DNA of 64,000 nucleotides from Clostridium punense (GCF_017874425.1 NZ_JAGGLL010000002.1:124001-188000), one strand, 5' to 3'; shown: positions 36,841-46,291, counted from the stretch's first letter. The notes: generated by a model not told the origin, from the letters alone. Made by a program: numbers and translations.

Positions 36841-37461
36841 ATGAAGATAGTAATTGTAGATGATGATAAATTGGTATGTGTGGCCCTAAAAACTATTCTA
36901 GAAGCAGAGGGTGATATTTCTGTGATAGGCACTGGTCATAACGGAAAAGAAGCCATTGAACTATATAATAGTTTAAAACCTGATATCTTATTAATTGATA
37001 TACGAATGGACACTATGACAGGGCTTGAGGCCGCAGAACAAATTTTAAGTAGTGACAAAAATGGAAAAATACTATTTCTAACTACTTTCTTAGATGATGA
37101 ATATATAGTAAAAGCTTTAAAACTAGGGGCTAAGGGTTATATCATAAAACAAAACTTTGAATCCATTGTTCCTGCTTTAAGAGCAGTAAATATGGGACAA
37201 AGTGTTTTTGGAGAGGATATAGTTTCGAAGCTTCCCTCTTTAATTAATAAAAACAGCTCCCCAGACTTTTCTTCCTTTGGTGTTACGGAAAAAGAACTAG
37301 ATATAATTTCTCTTGTAGCAGAAGGCCTTAGCAATAAAGAAATTGCAGGAAAGCTGTATTTAAGTGAAGGTACAGTGAGAAACAGCATTTCTATAATCCT
37401 TGAAAAACTCAGCTTACGGGATAGAACTCAGCTTGCTGTGTTTTATTATAAGAATAAGTAA
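36841..37461 (+). CDS. Response regulator, NarL/LuxR type
   Basis: Residues 1-120 form the receiver with phospho-acceptor Asp in I-L-L-I-D-I-R-M (about 54) and switch T/K in F-L-T-T and Y-I-I-K. Residues 145-206 form the LuxR-type helix-turn-helix: L-V-A-E-G-L-S-N-K-E-I-A, then L-Y-L-S-E-G-T-V-R-N. It lies 153 bases after the kinase. AGGGG precedes the ATG by about 9 bases. It probably activates the divergent exporter operon. Confidence 0.92.
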   Translation: MKIVIVDDDKLVCVALKTILEAEGDISVIGTGHNGKEAIELYNSLKPDILLIDIRMDTMTGLEAAEQILSSDKNGKILFLTTFLDDEYIVKALKLGAKGYIIKQNFESIVPALRAVNMGQSVFGEDIVSKLPSLINKNSSPDFSSFGVTEKELDIISLVAEGLSNKEIAGKLYLSEGTVRNSISIILEKLSLRDRTQLAVFYYKNK

Positions 37462-37482
37462 TATAGTATTATGTATTTTCAT

Positions 37483-37528
37483 AAAAAAGATGAAGAGTAA
37501 TCTTTTAGATTGACTCTTCATCTTTTCT
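37483..37528. terminator. Bidirectional terminator between response regulator and oadG
   Basis: AAAAAGATGAAGAGT pairs with ACTCTTCATCTTTT and both sides have A/T runs. It serves the convergent regulator and decarboxylase operons. Confidence 0.85.
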
Positions 37529-37549
37529 ATTTAATCATTAATTTTTATA

Positions 37550-37684
37550 TTATTTTCTCTCCCTAAAAACTGAGTTCAGTCCTTTGATGGAAATAAATAT
37601 TATAGCCATTACTGTAAAAATCCCTGCCATTCCATAACCCATCACTGTAAGGGTTTCAAAAAAAACTTTTATATTTTCACTCAT
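37550..37684 (-). CDS. oadG: Oxaloacetate decarboxylase gamma-type small membrane subunit, 44 aa
   Basis: Found by reading the minus strand after oadB. GGAGGAG lies 7 bases before the ATG at 37684. The 44 residues contain one membrane helix in M-G-Y-G-M-A-G-I-F-T-V-M-A-I-I-F-I (about 15-31), preceded by a short acidic outer segment. The motif G-M-x-x-V-F-x-x-L matches the N-terminus of OadG/MmdD subunits, which anchor the complex. It stops where normal subunits begin their proline-rich tail, so the tail function must be in the separate biotin and repeat proteins. It is the last gene of the oad operon. Confidence 0.72.
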   Translation of the reverse strand: MSENIKVFFETLTVMGYGMAGIFTVMAIIFISIKGLNSVFRERK

Positions 37685-37696
37685 ACTTAACTCCTC

Positions 37697-38818
37697 CTAT
37701 CCAAGTAGAAAAATTATAAGTCCACCGGCAATAACTGATGCTATTTGCCCTGCTACGTTTGCTGATACTGCATGCATAAGTAAGAAGTTTTGATTGTCTT
37801 CCTTTTGTGCCATCTTCTGAATTACTCTAGCTGACATTGGGAATGCAGATATTCCCGCTGCTCCTACCATTGGATTTATTTTTTCCTTTGAGAATAAGTT
37901 AAGGAATTTTGCAAATAGTACTCCTCCAATTGTATCAAAGATAAAGGCTACAAGTCCTAAACCTATTATTGTAAGAGTTTCAAATGTTACAAAGTATTCT
38001 GCTCTCATTTTAGATGCAATGGTTATACCTAATAATAGTGTTACTAGGTTTGCTAATTCATTTTGAGCAGTTTGTGATAATCTTTCTAGTACTCCACACT
38101 CTCTAATTAAGTTTCCAAACATTAAGAAGCCTACTAGGGATACTGCTGTTGGAGCAATTAATCCTGCAATAATTGTAACTACTACTGGGAATAGTACTTT
38201 TGTTGTTTTTGAAACTGCCGCTGGGTTGTATTTCATTCTTATTTGTCTTTCTTTCTTTGTTGTTACCATTTTAATTGCTATTGGTTGTATTATTGGAACT
38301 AAAGACATATATGTGTATGCCGCAACGGTTATAGGCCCTATGTACTTACTATTGAAAAAGTTCGCTACAAAGATTGATGTAGGTCCATCAGCTGCTCCTA
38401 TGATTCCTATTGAAGCTGCATCCTTTAAATCAAAGCCTAATAAAGCCGCTGCACTTATTGTAAAGAATATACCAAATTGTGCTGCTGCTCCGAAAAGTAG
38501 CATCTTAGGGTTTGTTAGTAGTGGTCCAAAGTCAATCATGGCACCTATACCAATAAATAAAACTAGTGGAAATAACTCATTTGCAATTCCCATATTAAAT
38601 AGGTTATCTATTATTCCTATTTCCTCATGTCCTCCAATAATTTGTGTTACTGCTCCTGAGAAAGGAATATTTACAAGAATTGCCCCAAAACCTATTGGTA
38701 ATAATAGTGCTGGTTCAAAGTCTTTTTTTACAGCTAGATAGATAAGTACTGCTCCAATAATCCACATTATTACTTGTTGAATTGTAATAGAAGTAATACC
38801 TCTTAGTAAAAAGTCCAT
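37697..38818 (-). CDS. oadB: Na+-translocating decarboxylase beta subunit
   Basis: The 373-residue protein has about nine to eleven membrane helices. It contains the conserved N-x-x-F-S-G-A-V-T type segment, D-G-P-T-S-I-F-V-A (about 145-155) and the late G-A-A-G-I-S-A-F-P-M-S-A-R-V. In the oxaloacetate, methylmalonyl-CoA and glutaconyl-CoA pumps this subunit decarboxylates the carboxybiotin and moves Na+ outward. GGAGG lies 8 bases before the ATG. The oadA neighbour identifies the substrate as oxaloacetate. Confidence 0.93.
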   Translation of the reverse strand: MDFLLRGITSITIQQVIMWIIGAVLIYLAVKKDFEPALLLPIGFGAILVNIPFSGAVTQIIGGHEEIGIIDNLFNMGIANELFPLVLFIGIGAMIDFGPLLTNPKMLLFGAAAQFGIFFTISAAALLGFDLKDAASIGIIGAADGPTSIFVANFFNSKYIGPITVAAYTYMSLVPIIQPIAIKMVTTKKERQIRMKYNPAAVSKTTKVLFPVVVTIIAGLIAPTAVSLVGFLMFGNLIRECGVLERLSQTAQNELANLVTLLLGITIASKMRAEYFVTFETLTIIGLGLVAFIFDTIGGVLFAKFLNLFSKEKINPMVGAAGISAFPMSARVIQKMAQKEDNQNFLLMHAVSANVAGQIASVIAGGLIIFLLG

Positions 38819-38861
38819 TAATTATGCCTCCTTATGAATCAATATTAATTGTTAAAATTAT

Positions 38862-39263
38862 CTAAGCAATTTTAACAAGAATATCTCCTGCATTTACGCT
38901 TTGACCTTTTGAAACTTCTATAGAAGTTATTGTTCCATCTTTTGGTGAAACTATTTCATTCTCCATTTTCATCGCTTCTAATATTACTAATAACTGACCC
39001 TTTTTCACCCTATCTCCAACCTTTACAGATACATTTATAATATTTCCTGGCATTGGAGCATCTAAAGCTTCCCCCTCTGCATCTTCTGATACCTTACTTT
39101 TTCGAGCACTATTTTGTTCAATGTTTGGCTTAGTGCCATTTTGTCGTATAGCTTTTTCAGATGCATTGCTTACTTTTTCATAAGCGGCACTTGCTTCTTC
39201 CGTAACTTCTTCCATCTCTACTTCATAAACTTTTCCATTTAATTTTATAACATATTTCTTCAT
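38862..39263 (-). CDS. Biotin carboxyl carrier subunit of the decarboxylase
   Basis: The 133-residue protein has an N-terminal piece that continues K-Y-V-I-K-L-N-G-K-V-Y-E-V-E-M-E, a charged linker (about 25-60) and a C-terminal biotinyl domain with A-P-M-P-G, V-I-L-E-A-M-K-M-E-N-E (biotin on Lys of M-K-M) and G-D-x-L-V-K-I. In many OadA proteins this domain is fused to the carboxyltransferase. Here it is separate, as in methylmalonyl-CoA decarboxylase. AAGG lies about 12 bases upstream of the ATG. Confidence 0.9.
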   Translation of the reverse strand: MKKYVIKLNGKVYEVEMEEVTEEASAAYEKVSNASEKAIRQNGTKPNIEQNSARKSKVSEDAEGEALDAPMPGNIINVSVKVGDRVKKGQLLVILEAMKMENEIVSPKDGTITSIEVSKGQSVNAGDILVKIA

Positions 39264-39342
39264 GTTCTTTAATCCCTTCCTTTTCAGTTATATTTAATTT
39301 CATAATTATTTCTTATAATTTTTTAGAAATTTAGGTTTATCA

Positions 39343-39861
39343 TTAACTTATCCTTGTAATTTTACATATGTGAAAGTGAGAATTAGGCTTATGTTTTCCT
39401 GCTATAATTGATGTAGCTAAAGCTACAACTAACCTATCCTCTTCATCAATTTCATAGTTAATTCTACTATGAGAATTCGTTGGATTAGAATTGTGGATTC
39501 TAGTTATTTTTGATATATGAAAATGTGAGTTAGGGTTATCTTTCCCTGCCATAATGGAAGCCGCTAAAGCCACTACTAACCTATCTTCTTCCTCTATCTC
39601 ATTTATTTCATTAGGTACTGTTTCAAAATTACTATCAATTTTTCTTATGTTCGAGATATGAAAGTGAGAATTTGGCTTATGTTTTCCCGCCATAATAGTT
39701 GCTGCTAATGCTACTACTAATCTGTCTTCTTCATCTATTTCACTAGAATTACAAGTCTTTCTTATGGGTTTCTCTGGAATAAGTTCTTCCTTTACAGCTT
39801 CCAGACTTTCATGTTTATTAAATAATAAATTCCATAGCCTTGTAAATACAGAATTTCCCAT
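39343..39861 (-). CDS. Three-repeat protein of the oad operon, epsilon (MmdE)-like units
   Basis: After an N-terminal 40 residues the protein consists of three copies, at about 41-75, 87-122 and 135-170, of E-I-D-E-E-D-R-L-V-V-A-L-A followed by I-M-A-G-K and N-S-H-F-H-I. The pattern E-E-x-L-V-A-x-I-A-A-A-I-A-x-x-x-G-x-x-P-x-x-x-x-I-x-x-I resembles the C-terminal segment of MmdD and the epsilon subunit MmdE, which stabilise Na+-pumping decarboxylases. This annotation is inferred from recalled family sequence. The three copies are very alike, so the tripling is recent. It lies between oadA and the biotin carrier. Confidence 0.65.
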   Translation of the reverse strand: MGNSVFTRLWNLLFNKHESLEAVKEELIPEKPIRKTCNSSEIDEEDRLVVALAATIMAGKHKPNSHFHISNIRKIDSNFETVPNEINEIEEEDRLVVALAASIMAGKDNPNSHFHISKITRIHNSNPTNSHSRINYEIDEEDRLVVALATSIIAGKHKPNSHFHICKITRIS

Positions 39862-40012
39862 GGTATTTCACCACCTTTAAATGATAAATAAGCTTATTTT
39901 TAACTAATTGTAAAACAGGTTATGTGTTTTATCAAAGGTTGTTCATCTAATTACTTTCTACTCTAAGAAAAATAATTCTTTTACTAGAAAAGTAATTAAC
40001 TTAAAATAAGTA

Positions 40013-41443
40013 TTACATAGTTACAGTAATATAGTGAATTTCTTCATTATTTGGCTTTGATTTTGCTTCAGAACTTTTTTCTTCATCAAGGGCTACTGAT
40101 TTTTTCTGTAACCTACCTTCTAAAAACTTCTTGGCAACCTGAGGAAATAAAGCATAAGATAGTACATCTTCTAAGGATGTGGCTAGCTCCCCTACTTCCG
40201 CTTTATACTTTTCCATTTCAGGTTGTAACAAGTCTGCTGGCCTTATTGTTATAACTTCATCATTACCTATAATTTTCTCTTTTATTTCATTACTAATTGG
40301 TACAGGTGAAGCTCCATAAAGTCCCTTAACATATTCTTTAATTTCCTTTGGAACCATTTTATATCTTTCACTAGCTAATATATTAAATACAGCTTGAGTA
40401 CCCACCATTTGACTTAAGGGTGTTACTAGTGGGGGAAAACCTAACTCTTCTCTTACTCTTGGTATTTCTTTTAAAACCTCTTCATATTTATCACTGGCAC
40501 CTTGGGTTTTTAATTGGGAAAGAAGGTTAGATAACATTCCTCCCGGAACCTGATATGTTAATGTATTTGGTTCTACATCCATAACCTTTGGATTTAACGT
40601 TCCATTTTCTCTGTACTTTTCTCTTATAGGTTTAAAATAATCAGCAATTTCACTTAATATATTCACATCTAAATTAGGTGCTCTATGTCCTTCCTTTAGA
40701 GTAACTACCATGGATTCTGTTGGTGGCTGTGATGTTCCTTCTGAAAAAGGTGAAATAGCTGTGTCAATAATATCAACGCCAGCTTCAACAGCTTTTAAGT
40801 ATGCCATGGAAGCAATTCCACTAGTACAGTGAGTATGAAGTTCTATAGGAATGTTTAAAACCTCCTTAAGCTTTGATACTAATTCATAAGCTGAATTTGG
40901 AGTTAATATTCCAGCCATATCTTTTATACAAATAGAGTCTGCACCAAGGTTTTCCATATCTTTTGATAATTTTACATAATAATCTAAATTATGTACTTTA
41001 CTAGTTGTATAGCTTATTGCACACTGACAATGAGCTCCTGCTTCTTTTATAACTCTTATTGAAGTTTCCAAATTTCTTAAGTCGTTTAGGGCATCGAAAA
41101 CTCTAACTATGTCTATTCCATTTTCTACAGATTTTTTTATAAAAGCTTCTACCACATCATCTGCATAGTGTTTGTACCCTAAAAGATTTTGACCCCTTAA
41201 TAGCATTTGAAGTTTAGTATTTCTTACTGCTTTTCTAATTAGCCTTAATCTTTCCCATGGATCTTCATTTAAAAAGCGAAGACAAGCATCAAAGGTTGCT
41301 CCTCCCCAAACTTCTAAAGCATGATATCCTGCCTTATCCATCTTTTCTAATATAGGTAGTATTTCATCAGTTGTAAGCCTTGTGGCAATTAAGGATTGAT
41401 GTCCATCTCTAAGAGCTGTTTCTGTTATTTTTACTGGATTCAC
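40013..41443 (-). CDS. oadA: Oxaloacetate decarboxylase alpha subunit (carboxyltransferase)
   Basis: The start is GTG at 41443 with AAGGAGG 9 bases upstream. The 476-residue protein has the carboxyltransferase TIM barrel: E-T-A-L-R-D-G-H-Q-S, R-G-Q-N-L-L-G-Y-K-H, I-K-D-M-A-G-I (biotin-region lysine of the active site) and E-L-H-T-H-C-T-S-G. The C-terminal part (about 300-460) is the PYC_OADA domain. It lacks the fused biotinyl domain, which is supplied by the 38862-39263 gene. The reaction is transfer of CO2 from oxaloacetate to biotin, giving pyruvate. Confidence 0.94.
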   Translation of the reverse strand: MNPVKITETALRDGHQSLIATRLTTDEILPILEKMDKAGYHALEVWGGATFDACLRFLNEDPWERLRLIRKAVRNTKLQMLLRGQNLLGYKHYADDVVEAFIKKSVENGIDIVRVFDALNDLRNLETSIRVIKEAGAHCQCAISYTTSKVHNLDYYVKLSKDMENLGADSICIKDMAGILTPNSAYELVSKLKEVLNIPIELHTHCTSGIASMAYLKAVEAGVDIIDTAISPFSEGTSQPPTESMVVTLKEGHRAPNLDVNILSEIADYFKPIREKYRENGTLNPKVMDVEPNTLTYQVPGGMLSNLLSQLKTQGASDKYEEVLKEIPRVREELGFPPLVTPLSQMVGTQAVFNILASERYKMVPKEIKEYVKGLYGASPVPISNEIKEKIIGNDEVITIRPADLLQPEMEKYKAEVGELATSLEDVLSYALFPQVAKKFLEGRLQKKSVALDEEKSSEAKSKPNNEEIHYITVTM

Positions 41444-41515
41444 TGTTATAGCCTCCTTGTAACATTATTAAGTAATTATTTCTTAATTTATTTTGTTGTG
41501 TCCAAAATTCAAGGG

Positions 41516-41553
41516 AAAAGGCTGGCTCAGTATTTACATACTAAGTCAGCCGA
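41516..41553 (-). terminator. Hairpin between the carrier gene and oadA
   Basis: GGCTGGCTCAGTAT pairs with ATACTAAGTCAGCC around a four-base loop, followed by TTTTCCC on the minus strand. It may end or attenuate the upstream ttd/carrier operon before oadA; the T-run is short. Confidence 0.6.
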
Positions 41554-41602
41554 GGACAATTTATGTCATCTTAAAGATAATAGCTAAACTTTATAGTTTT
41601 TA

Positions 41603-42967
41603 TTAATATGGAAGTGCTCCAGTTAAACCATAAACCACTAAATAGGTTACAATAACAACCCAGAAGTACTTCAAATATTCTTTTTGGAAGTCAACGAAGT
41701 TTTGCTTAGTTTCACCACATAACATATATAGTGCTGGAATAACTGGGCTTATTAATCTAAATGCCTGTCCAACCATAGATGCTACAGCTGCCTGCATTGG
41801 TGTAATTCCAAATTGAACCATAACTCCTTTAATAACAGATGCAATTCCAAAATAGAAAGCGTCTTGAGGAAGGAAACAAATAGCTGGTGCTGCAATTATT
41901 GCATATATAGGTGCCATATGTGAACCAAGCCCAGTAGGAATAATGCTTGCAATACTATTTGCTAGTGCATTAGCCATCCCACTTCCTGTTAATACCCCTG
42001 AGAATACCCCTGCACCCATAGTTACTATAGCAGTAGGTAAAACATCTTCAGCAAGCGCTTCCAATCTATTGTTGCATTCTGAAACGTTCCTGTAATTAAT
42101 CACAAGTGCTATGGCAGAGGCAAGCATAAATATAATTGAACCATGTATGTCACCTTTAATAAGTAATCCTAAAGAGCCTAATGTTAGTAAAAGATTAAAC
42201 CAATATAATTTTGGTCTTTTAAGTTCAGGTTCATTATCACGAATTGCTGAAAGCATTTGATTCAAGTGCTCTTGAGAAACCTTTTCAGTGCTACTTGGAT
42301 TAAAGTTAAGACGTTGTCTTTCTTTCTTTCCTAAAAGAGCTGCAATTAGTATAACTACAACCTGAGCTGCAAGAAGTCCTGGAAGTAATGTTCTGAACAA
42401 ATCACTAATTTCAACTCCAAGAGCTGTTGCTGCTGCAATTGTAGGCCCACCCCAAGGAAGCTGATTCCAGATTCCTATTGGAGCAACGATAACTATTGCA
42501 AGATAACTTAACTTTAGATTTAATTGTTTGTAAAGGTTTAAGAAAGCTGCTATGCAGATAATAATTGTTGTTGTTGTATCTCCATTAAGAGAAACAACAC
42601 TGGCAACCATCACTGTTGAAAGCAGAACCTTCATAGGGTCCCCTTTTGCCTTCTTAATAAAGAATTCTGCTACTGGGTCAAATAAACCAACTCCAAGCAT
42701 TATATCAAAGTATAGAATAGAGAATAGAATCGTAGCTGCTGGTGATATAACTCCCCAGGATACTTTTCCTGTTTTTGCATTTAATTTAAAGAAAATACCT
42801 TCTTGTATCCACTTAAACAAATCTAGTAAACTATGTCCTGTAGCTAAGGCTGCAATAATTCCAAACACTAAAGGTACAAGTGTCAAAGCTGCAAATACCG
42901 ATAGTTTCTTTTTTGATAGTAATACTATAAAAACAACAATCATTGCCAGTGCTAAAAATGTTAACAT
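41603..42967 (-). CDS. CitMHS-family carboxylate transporter, probably tartrate carrier
   Basis: The ATG at 42967 is preferred, with GGGAGGG upstream; an earlier ATG at 42982 overlaps the site. The 454-residue protein has about twelve membrane helices. Markers are N-G-D-T-T-T-T-I-I-I (about 120) and L-P-W-G-G-P-T (about 170), as in the CitMHS family that carries citrate or other carboxylates with H+ or a metal ion. The neighbours ttdA/ttdB and oad strongly suggest tartrate as the substrate, though citrate cannot be ruled out from sequence. Confidence 0.85.
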   Translation of the reverse strand: MLTFLALAMIVVFIVLLSKKKLSVFAALTLVPLVFGIIAALATGHSLLDLFKWIQEGIFFKLNAKTGKVSWGVISPAATILFSILYFDIMLGVGLFDPVAEFFIKKAKGDPMKVLLSTVMVASVVSLNGDTTTTIIICIAAFLNLYKQLNLKLSYLAIVIVAPIGIWNQLPWGGPTIAAATALGVEISDLFRTLLPGLLAAQVVVILIAALLGKKERQRLNFNPSSTEKVSQEHLNQMLSAIRDNEPELKRPKLYWFNLLLTLGSLGLLIKGDIHGSIIFMLASAIALVINYRNVSECNNRLEALAEDVLPTAIVTMGAGVFSGVLTGSGMANALANSIASIIPTGLGSHMAPIYAIIAAPAICFLPQDAFYFGIASVIKGVMVQFGITPMQAAVASMVGQAFRLISPVIPALYMLCGETKQNFVDFQKEYLKYFWVVIVTYLVVYGLTGALPY

Positions 42968-43126
42968 ATCCTTCCCTCCCATTTTATTATGTTTTATTTA
43001 TAAATATTAAATACTAATAATACTAAAACCAGCTCAAATGTGTTTGAATATTGAAAATTTTAAACCTATTCTTCATCAATCAATATGCACTTTAATAAAT
43101 CTTAGCATATTAATTTTCAGAATTTA

Positions 43127-43178
43127 TAGGGAACCAATATAGGCTTATATATAGTTAAGTCTTAGGTTGGTTCCCTAA
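43127..43178 (-). terminator. Intercistronic hairpin between ttdB and the carrier
   Basis: TAGGGAACCAA pairs with TTGGTTCCCTA around a 30-base loop. No long T-run follows, so it may be a processing or attenuation element rather than a full terminator. Confidence 0.45.
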
Positions 43179-43199
43179 ATTAGGATATTAATTGTGAAT

Positions 43200-43814
43200 T
43201 TACTTTATAAATTTAACTTTAGTATATAAATCTTCTAAAGCTTTGTTTTTACGTTCATTAAATACAACTTTATTTTGTTCAAATAAGTTATTACCTTCTG
43301 CGTCAATTGAAACAATTAGTGGTCCAAACTCTTTAACACGACAAACCCATAATGTCTCAGGCATTCCCAAATCTTTCCAATGAGCTGCTTCGATTTCCTC
43401 TACAGTTGTTGCTGCAATAACAGCGCATCCTGCTGGAAAAACACAGTGTATAGCCTTATTTTCACGACATCCAGCTTCTGTATTAGGTCCCATTCCACCT
43501 TTCCCTACAATAACCTTTACACCAGTTTGTTCAATGAATTCTTTCTCAAACTTTTCCATACGCATACTTGTTGTCGGTCCAACAGAAATCATTTCGAATT
43601 TATCTTCTTCTCCTTCTACTTTCTTAACGATTGGACCAGCATGGAAGATAGCTCCCCCTTTAAGATCTACTGGAAGCTCTCTTCCGTATTCTATAAGTCT
43701 TCTGTGAGCCACGTCACGGCAAGTTACTATATAACCATTAAGGTATATGACATCTCCAACTTTAATATCTTTTAAATCTTCACTTGAAACTGGAGTATTT
43801 AAAATTTTCTTCAT
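43200..43814 (-). CDS. ttdB: L(+)-tartrate dehydratase beta subunit
   Basis: The 204-residue protein follows E. coli TtdB closely from memory: M-K-K-I-L-x-T-P, V-G-D-V-I-Y-L, T-C-R-D-V-x-[27 protein letters not shown] and V-G-K-G-G-M-G-P. The length (204 versus 201) suits TtdB rather than fumarase beta. GGGGG lies 7 bases before the ATG. With TtdA it dehydrates L-tartrate to oxaloacetate. It lies 20 bases after ttdA. Confidence 0.9.
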   Translation of the reverse strand: MKKILNTPVSSEDLKDIKVGDVIYLNGYIVTCRDVAHRRLIEYGRELPVDLKGGAIFHAGPIVKKVEGEEDKFEMISVGPTTSMRMEKFEKEFIEQTGVKVIVGKGGMGPNTEAGCRENKAIHCVFPAGCAVIAATTVEEIEAAHWKDLGMPETLWVCRVKEFGPLIVSIDAEGNNLFEQNKVVFNERKNKALEDLYTKVKFIK

Positions 43815-43834
43815 ATTTGTACCCCCTTTTTTTA

Positions 43835-44743
43835 TTATTTATTATCAATATTTACACCCTTATGTGTAACCATCTCATAACTTAAATCACTATTAAATAT
43901 GATTGTTCCTCTACGATGTGCCCAGCAACCTACATTTAGAGCTACTGAAATTACAGATGGGTGACGTGATGAATTTTCTATATTAACACCCATAACTGAC
44001 TTACTTCCACGTAATCCTTGTGGTCCAAGTCCAATAGAATCTATTGCTGCTGCTAAATCATCTTCAAGTTGTGCAGCTCTTGGATTTTCATTATGACTTC
44101 CAACAGGTCTCATTAATGCACGCTTAGACATATAAGCTGCAGAGTCAATTGAAGTACCAATACCAATTCCAAGGAGCAATGGAGGACATGCGTTTAAACC
44201 ATAAGAAGTCATTATATCTAGTACAAATTTAACAACTCCCTCGTATCCTTCTCCTGGCATTAAAGTCTTTCCTTGCCCCGGAAGTGAACACCCTCCACCA
44301 GCCATGTAAACATCAAGCTCTAACTTGTCACTACCTGGTATAATGTCCCAATATAACCATGGTGATTTAGTACCTGTATTTGTTCCAGTATTAACCTCAT
44401 CAAAAGTTTCAACAGTATTATGTCTAAGTGGAGCTTCTACTGTTGCTTTATAAACTGCTTCCTTAAGAACTGTGCTTAAATCATCAATATAAGGGAATTT
44501 TGAACCAACTCTTACGAACATTTGAATTAGCCCTGTGTCTTGACAGGATGGTCTGTTTAATTCACCTGCTTGTTGTTGATTTTTTTCCATAGCTTCATAA
44601 ATCATTTTAGCCATTGGCATTGTTTCTTCTTCACTTAATTCTTTAAGCTTAGCTGTAACATCATCTGGAAGGCGTTTACCAACCATTCCTGTAAAATTTG
44701 CTACAAGACGTGTTAATTGATCTAATGCTTCTCTTTTTTCCAT
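43835..44743 (-). CDS. ttdA: L(+)-tartrate dehydratase alpha subunit (iron-sulfur)
   Basis: The 302-residue protein matches Ttd[34 protein letters not shown] and G-C-W-A-H-R-R-G. Three cysteines in these motifs (about 80, 165 and 275) should bind the [4Fe-4S] cluster. Length and motifs separate it from the shorter fumarase alpha subunit. AAGGAGG lies 9 bases before the ATG. The enzyme is oxygen-labile, in line with an anaerobe. Confidence 0.92.
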   Translation of the reverse strand: MEKREALDQLTRLVANFTGMVGKRLPDDVTAKLKELSEEETMPMAKMIYEAMEKNQQQAGELNRPSCQDTGLIQMFVRVGSKFPYIDDLSTVLKEAVYKATVEAPLRHNTVETFDEVNTGTNTGTKSPWLYWDIIPGSDKLELDVYMAGGGCSLPGQGKTLMPGEGYEGVVKFVLDIMTSYGLNACPPLLLGIGIGTSIDSAAYMSKRALMRPVGSHNENPRAAQLEDDLAAAIDSIGLGPQGLRGSKSVMGVNIENSSRHPSVISVALNVGCWAHRRGTIIFNSDLSYEMVTHKGVNIDNK

Positions 44744-44948
44744 TAACCTGACCTCCTTATAAATATAAATTCGCTAGTATATGATTATATTTGATTACTT
44801 TTAGCTTTTTTAAAACCTTGAAATCATTTTCATAATTTAATTTAACAAATTTAATAAAGTTCAACTATCCTTAATTAAAGACAGAAAATTTAATACATTT
44901 CAACATATTCATACTTTTATCATAACTCATTCACAAAATTATATAAAA
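44744..44948. other. Promoter region of ttdA
   Basis: About 200 AT-rich bases precede ttdA after the AraC terminator. A TTAATTAAAGA-like run is present but I cannot fix a promoter or AraC site with confidence. Confidence 0.4.
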
Positions 44949-44998
44949 AATAACCATGTTTTCAAGTTGCTAAATTCCTTGAAAACATGGCTTTTTTA
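44949..44998. terminator. Terminator of the AraC regulator gene
   Basis: AACCATGTTTTCAAG pairs with CTTGAAAACATGG around a 12-base loop, flanked by A/T runs on both sides. Confidence 0.8.
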
Positions 44999-45208
44999 GA
45001 GTATAACTCCCTAATCTTTATACTTTACTCCACCCTAAATATTTTACTATGGGTAAATCTTTAGAATTGCAATTTTCAACTTTTTTTTACAATTTTCGAT
45101 ACTTAGTTTAATATTATATTATAGTCCAATTATTCTCGAAAAAAAGTAGATTTAATGACAAAGTACTAATACATATACTATATTTAAAATAAACATAGTA
45201 CTAAACCA
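44999..45208. other. Intergenic sequence downstream of the AraC regulator gene
   Basis: AT-rich, 210 bases between the terminator and the araC-type stop codon. No gene or repeat is seen. Confidence 0.4.
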
Positions 45209-46291
45209 TTATTCATTTTGAAAATAACCTACGGTTTCTTCCATATCTTTGGTGATTTCTTTTAGCTTATTAGTTACTCCCTGAATAGTTTTTTCTACTT
45301 CATGAAACTTCTCTATTTTCCAAATATTTCTCTCAACTATTCTTAAGGAGTTATTTTCTCTTTGAGATACATATTTCAATAACTTTTCATTAACCACCCG
45401 ATCTTCAATAGAAATAAATTCTTTTTTAAAATCAGTATCATTCTTTCTATTTTCATTATTTAATTGTTTTCTGTATTCTGATGGAGATTTACCAAAGCTC
45501 TCTTTAAATGCTGAGTTAAAAGCTTTTATATCTGAAAACCCATTTTCTAGTGCAATATCTAGTATTTTATCACTAGACTGACTTAGTGCAAGGGTAGCTT
45601 CCCTTAATCTTATTCTTGTTAAGTAATCATAAAAATTAATACCTAAATAGGATTTAAAAATTTGTGATACATAAGTACTGTTATAGCCACTCTCCTTACC
45701 TAGTTTATCAAGTGTTATCTTTTTTTTATAATTTTTATTTATGTATTTTATTATCTTATCTATTGCACTTAATTTTTTTTGATTAAGCATAAATGTAGCA
45801 GAATGCATTTCTTTAGGTGGAAAGTTAAGAACTATGCTATGTAACAGCGAGTAAAAGGCTTTCTCAAAAAGTAATTTTTGCTCTGGTGTGTTCCTTTGCT
45901 GTGATAGCATCATTTCTGATAGGTAACTCCTTATTTGAGAGAAAGCTATATTATTTCTTTGTTGCTTTGTTGAACATAATTCAAAAAATAGAAATTCACT
46001 GTTATCATAGTAATCCTTTAAAACTACTGGATCTATATGTATAACCATGGCAATACTATCTGGTTTTTGAGCCAAGGTAGCGTGGGCCATGTTAGAGTTA
46101 ATTAAAATAATATCATCTTCTTCAAGTACTTTAGTTACCCCATTATTACAAACTTCAATCTCACCACTAATTACCATTAAAAGTTCTAAGTCACTGTGCC
46201 AATTATAATGATATGAACCAATATTATAAACATACTGCTTAATATTTATATTCCTATTCGGTTTATTATAGGTATAATAAAACTGCTTCAA
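45209..46291 (-). CDS. AraC-family transcriptional regulator with N-terminal cupin
   Basis: The start is TTG at 46291 with AAGGTGAG 7 bases upstream. Residues 20-100 form an AraC cupin domain (H-W-H-S-D-L-E-L-L-M-V-I-S-G-E-I) that would bind a small ligand. Residues about 180-280 form the two helix-turn-helix motifs, with L-G-K-E-S-G-Y-N-S-T-Y-V-S-Q-I-F-K and I-A-L-E-N-G-F-S-D-I-K-A-F. An extra C-terminal 70 residues are charged and coiled. It precedes ttdA on the same strand, so sensing of tartrate is a reasonable guess. Confidence 0.85.
   Translation of the reverse strand: MKQFYYTYNKPNRNINIKQYVYNIGSYHYNWHSDLELLMVISGEIEVCNNGVTKVLEEDDIILINSNMAHATLAQKPDSIAMVIHIDPVVLKDYYDNSEFLFFELCSTKQQRNNIAFSQIRSYLSEMMLSQQRNTPEQKLLFEKAFYSLLHSIVLNFPPKEMHSATFMLNQKKLSAIDKIIKYINKNYKKKITLDKLGKESGYNSTYVSQIFKSYLGINFYDYLTRIRLREATLALSQSSDKILDIALENGFSDIKAFNSAFKESFGKSPSEYRKQLNNENRKNDTDFKKEFISIEDRVVNEKLLKYVSQRENNSLRIVERNIWKIEKFHEVEKTIQGVTNKLKEITKDMEETVGYFQNE

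Noticed and set aside
43200-44743. Class I fumarase
   Set aside because: Lengths of 302 and 204 residues and the recalled TtdA/TtdB sequences agree better with tartrate dehydratase. Fumarate activity cannot be fully excluded.
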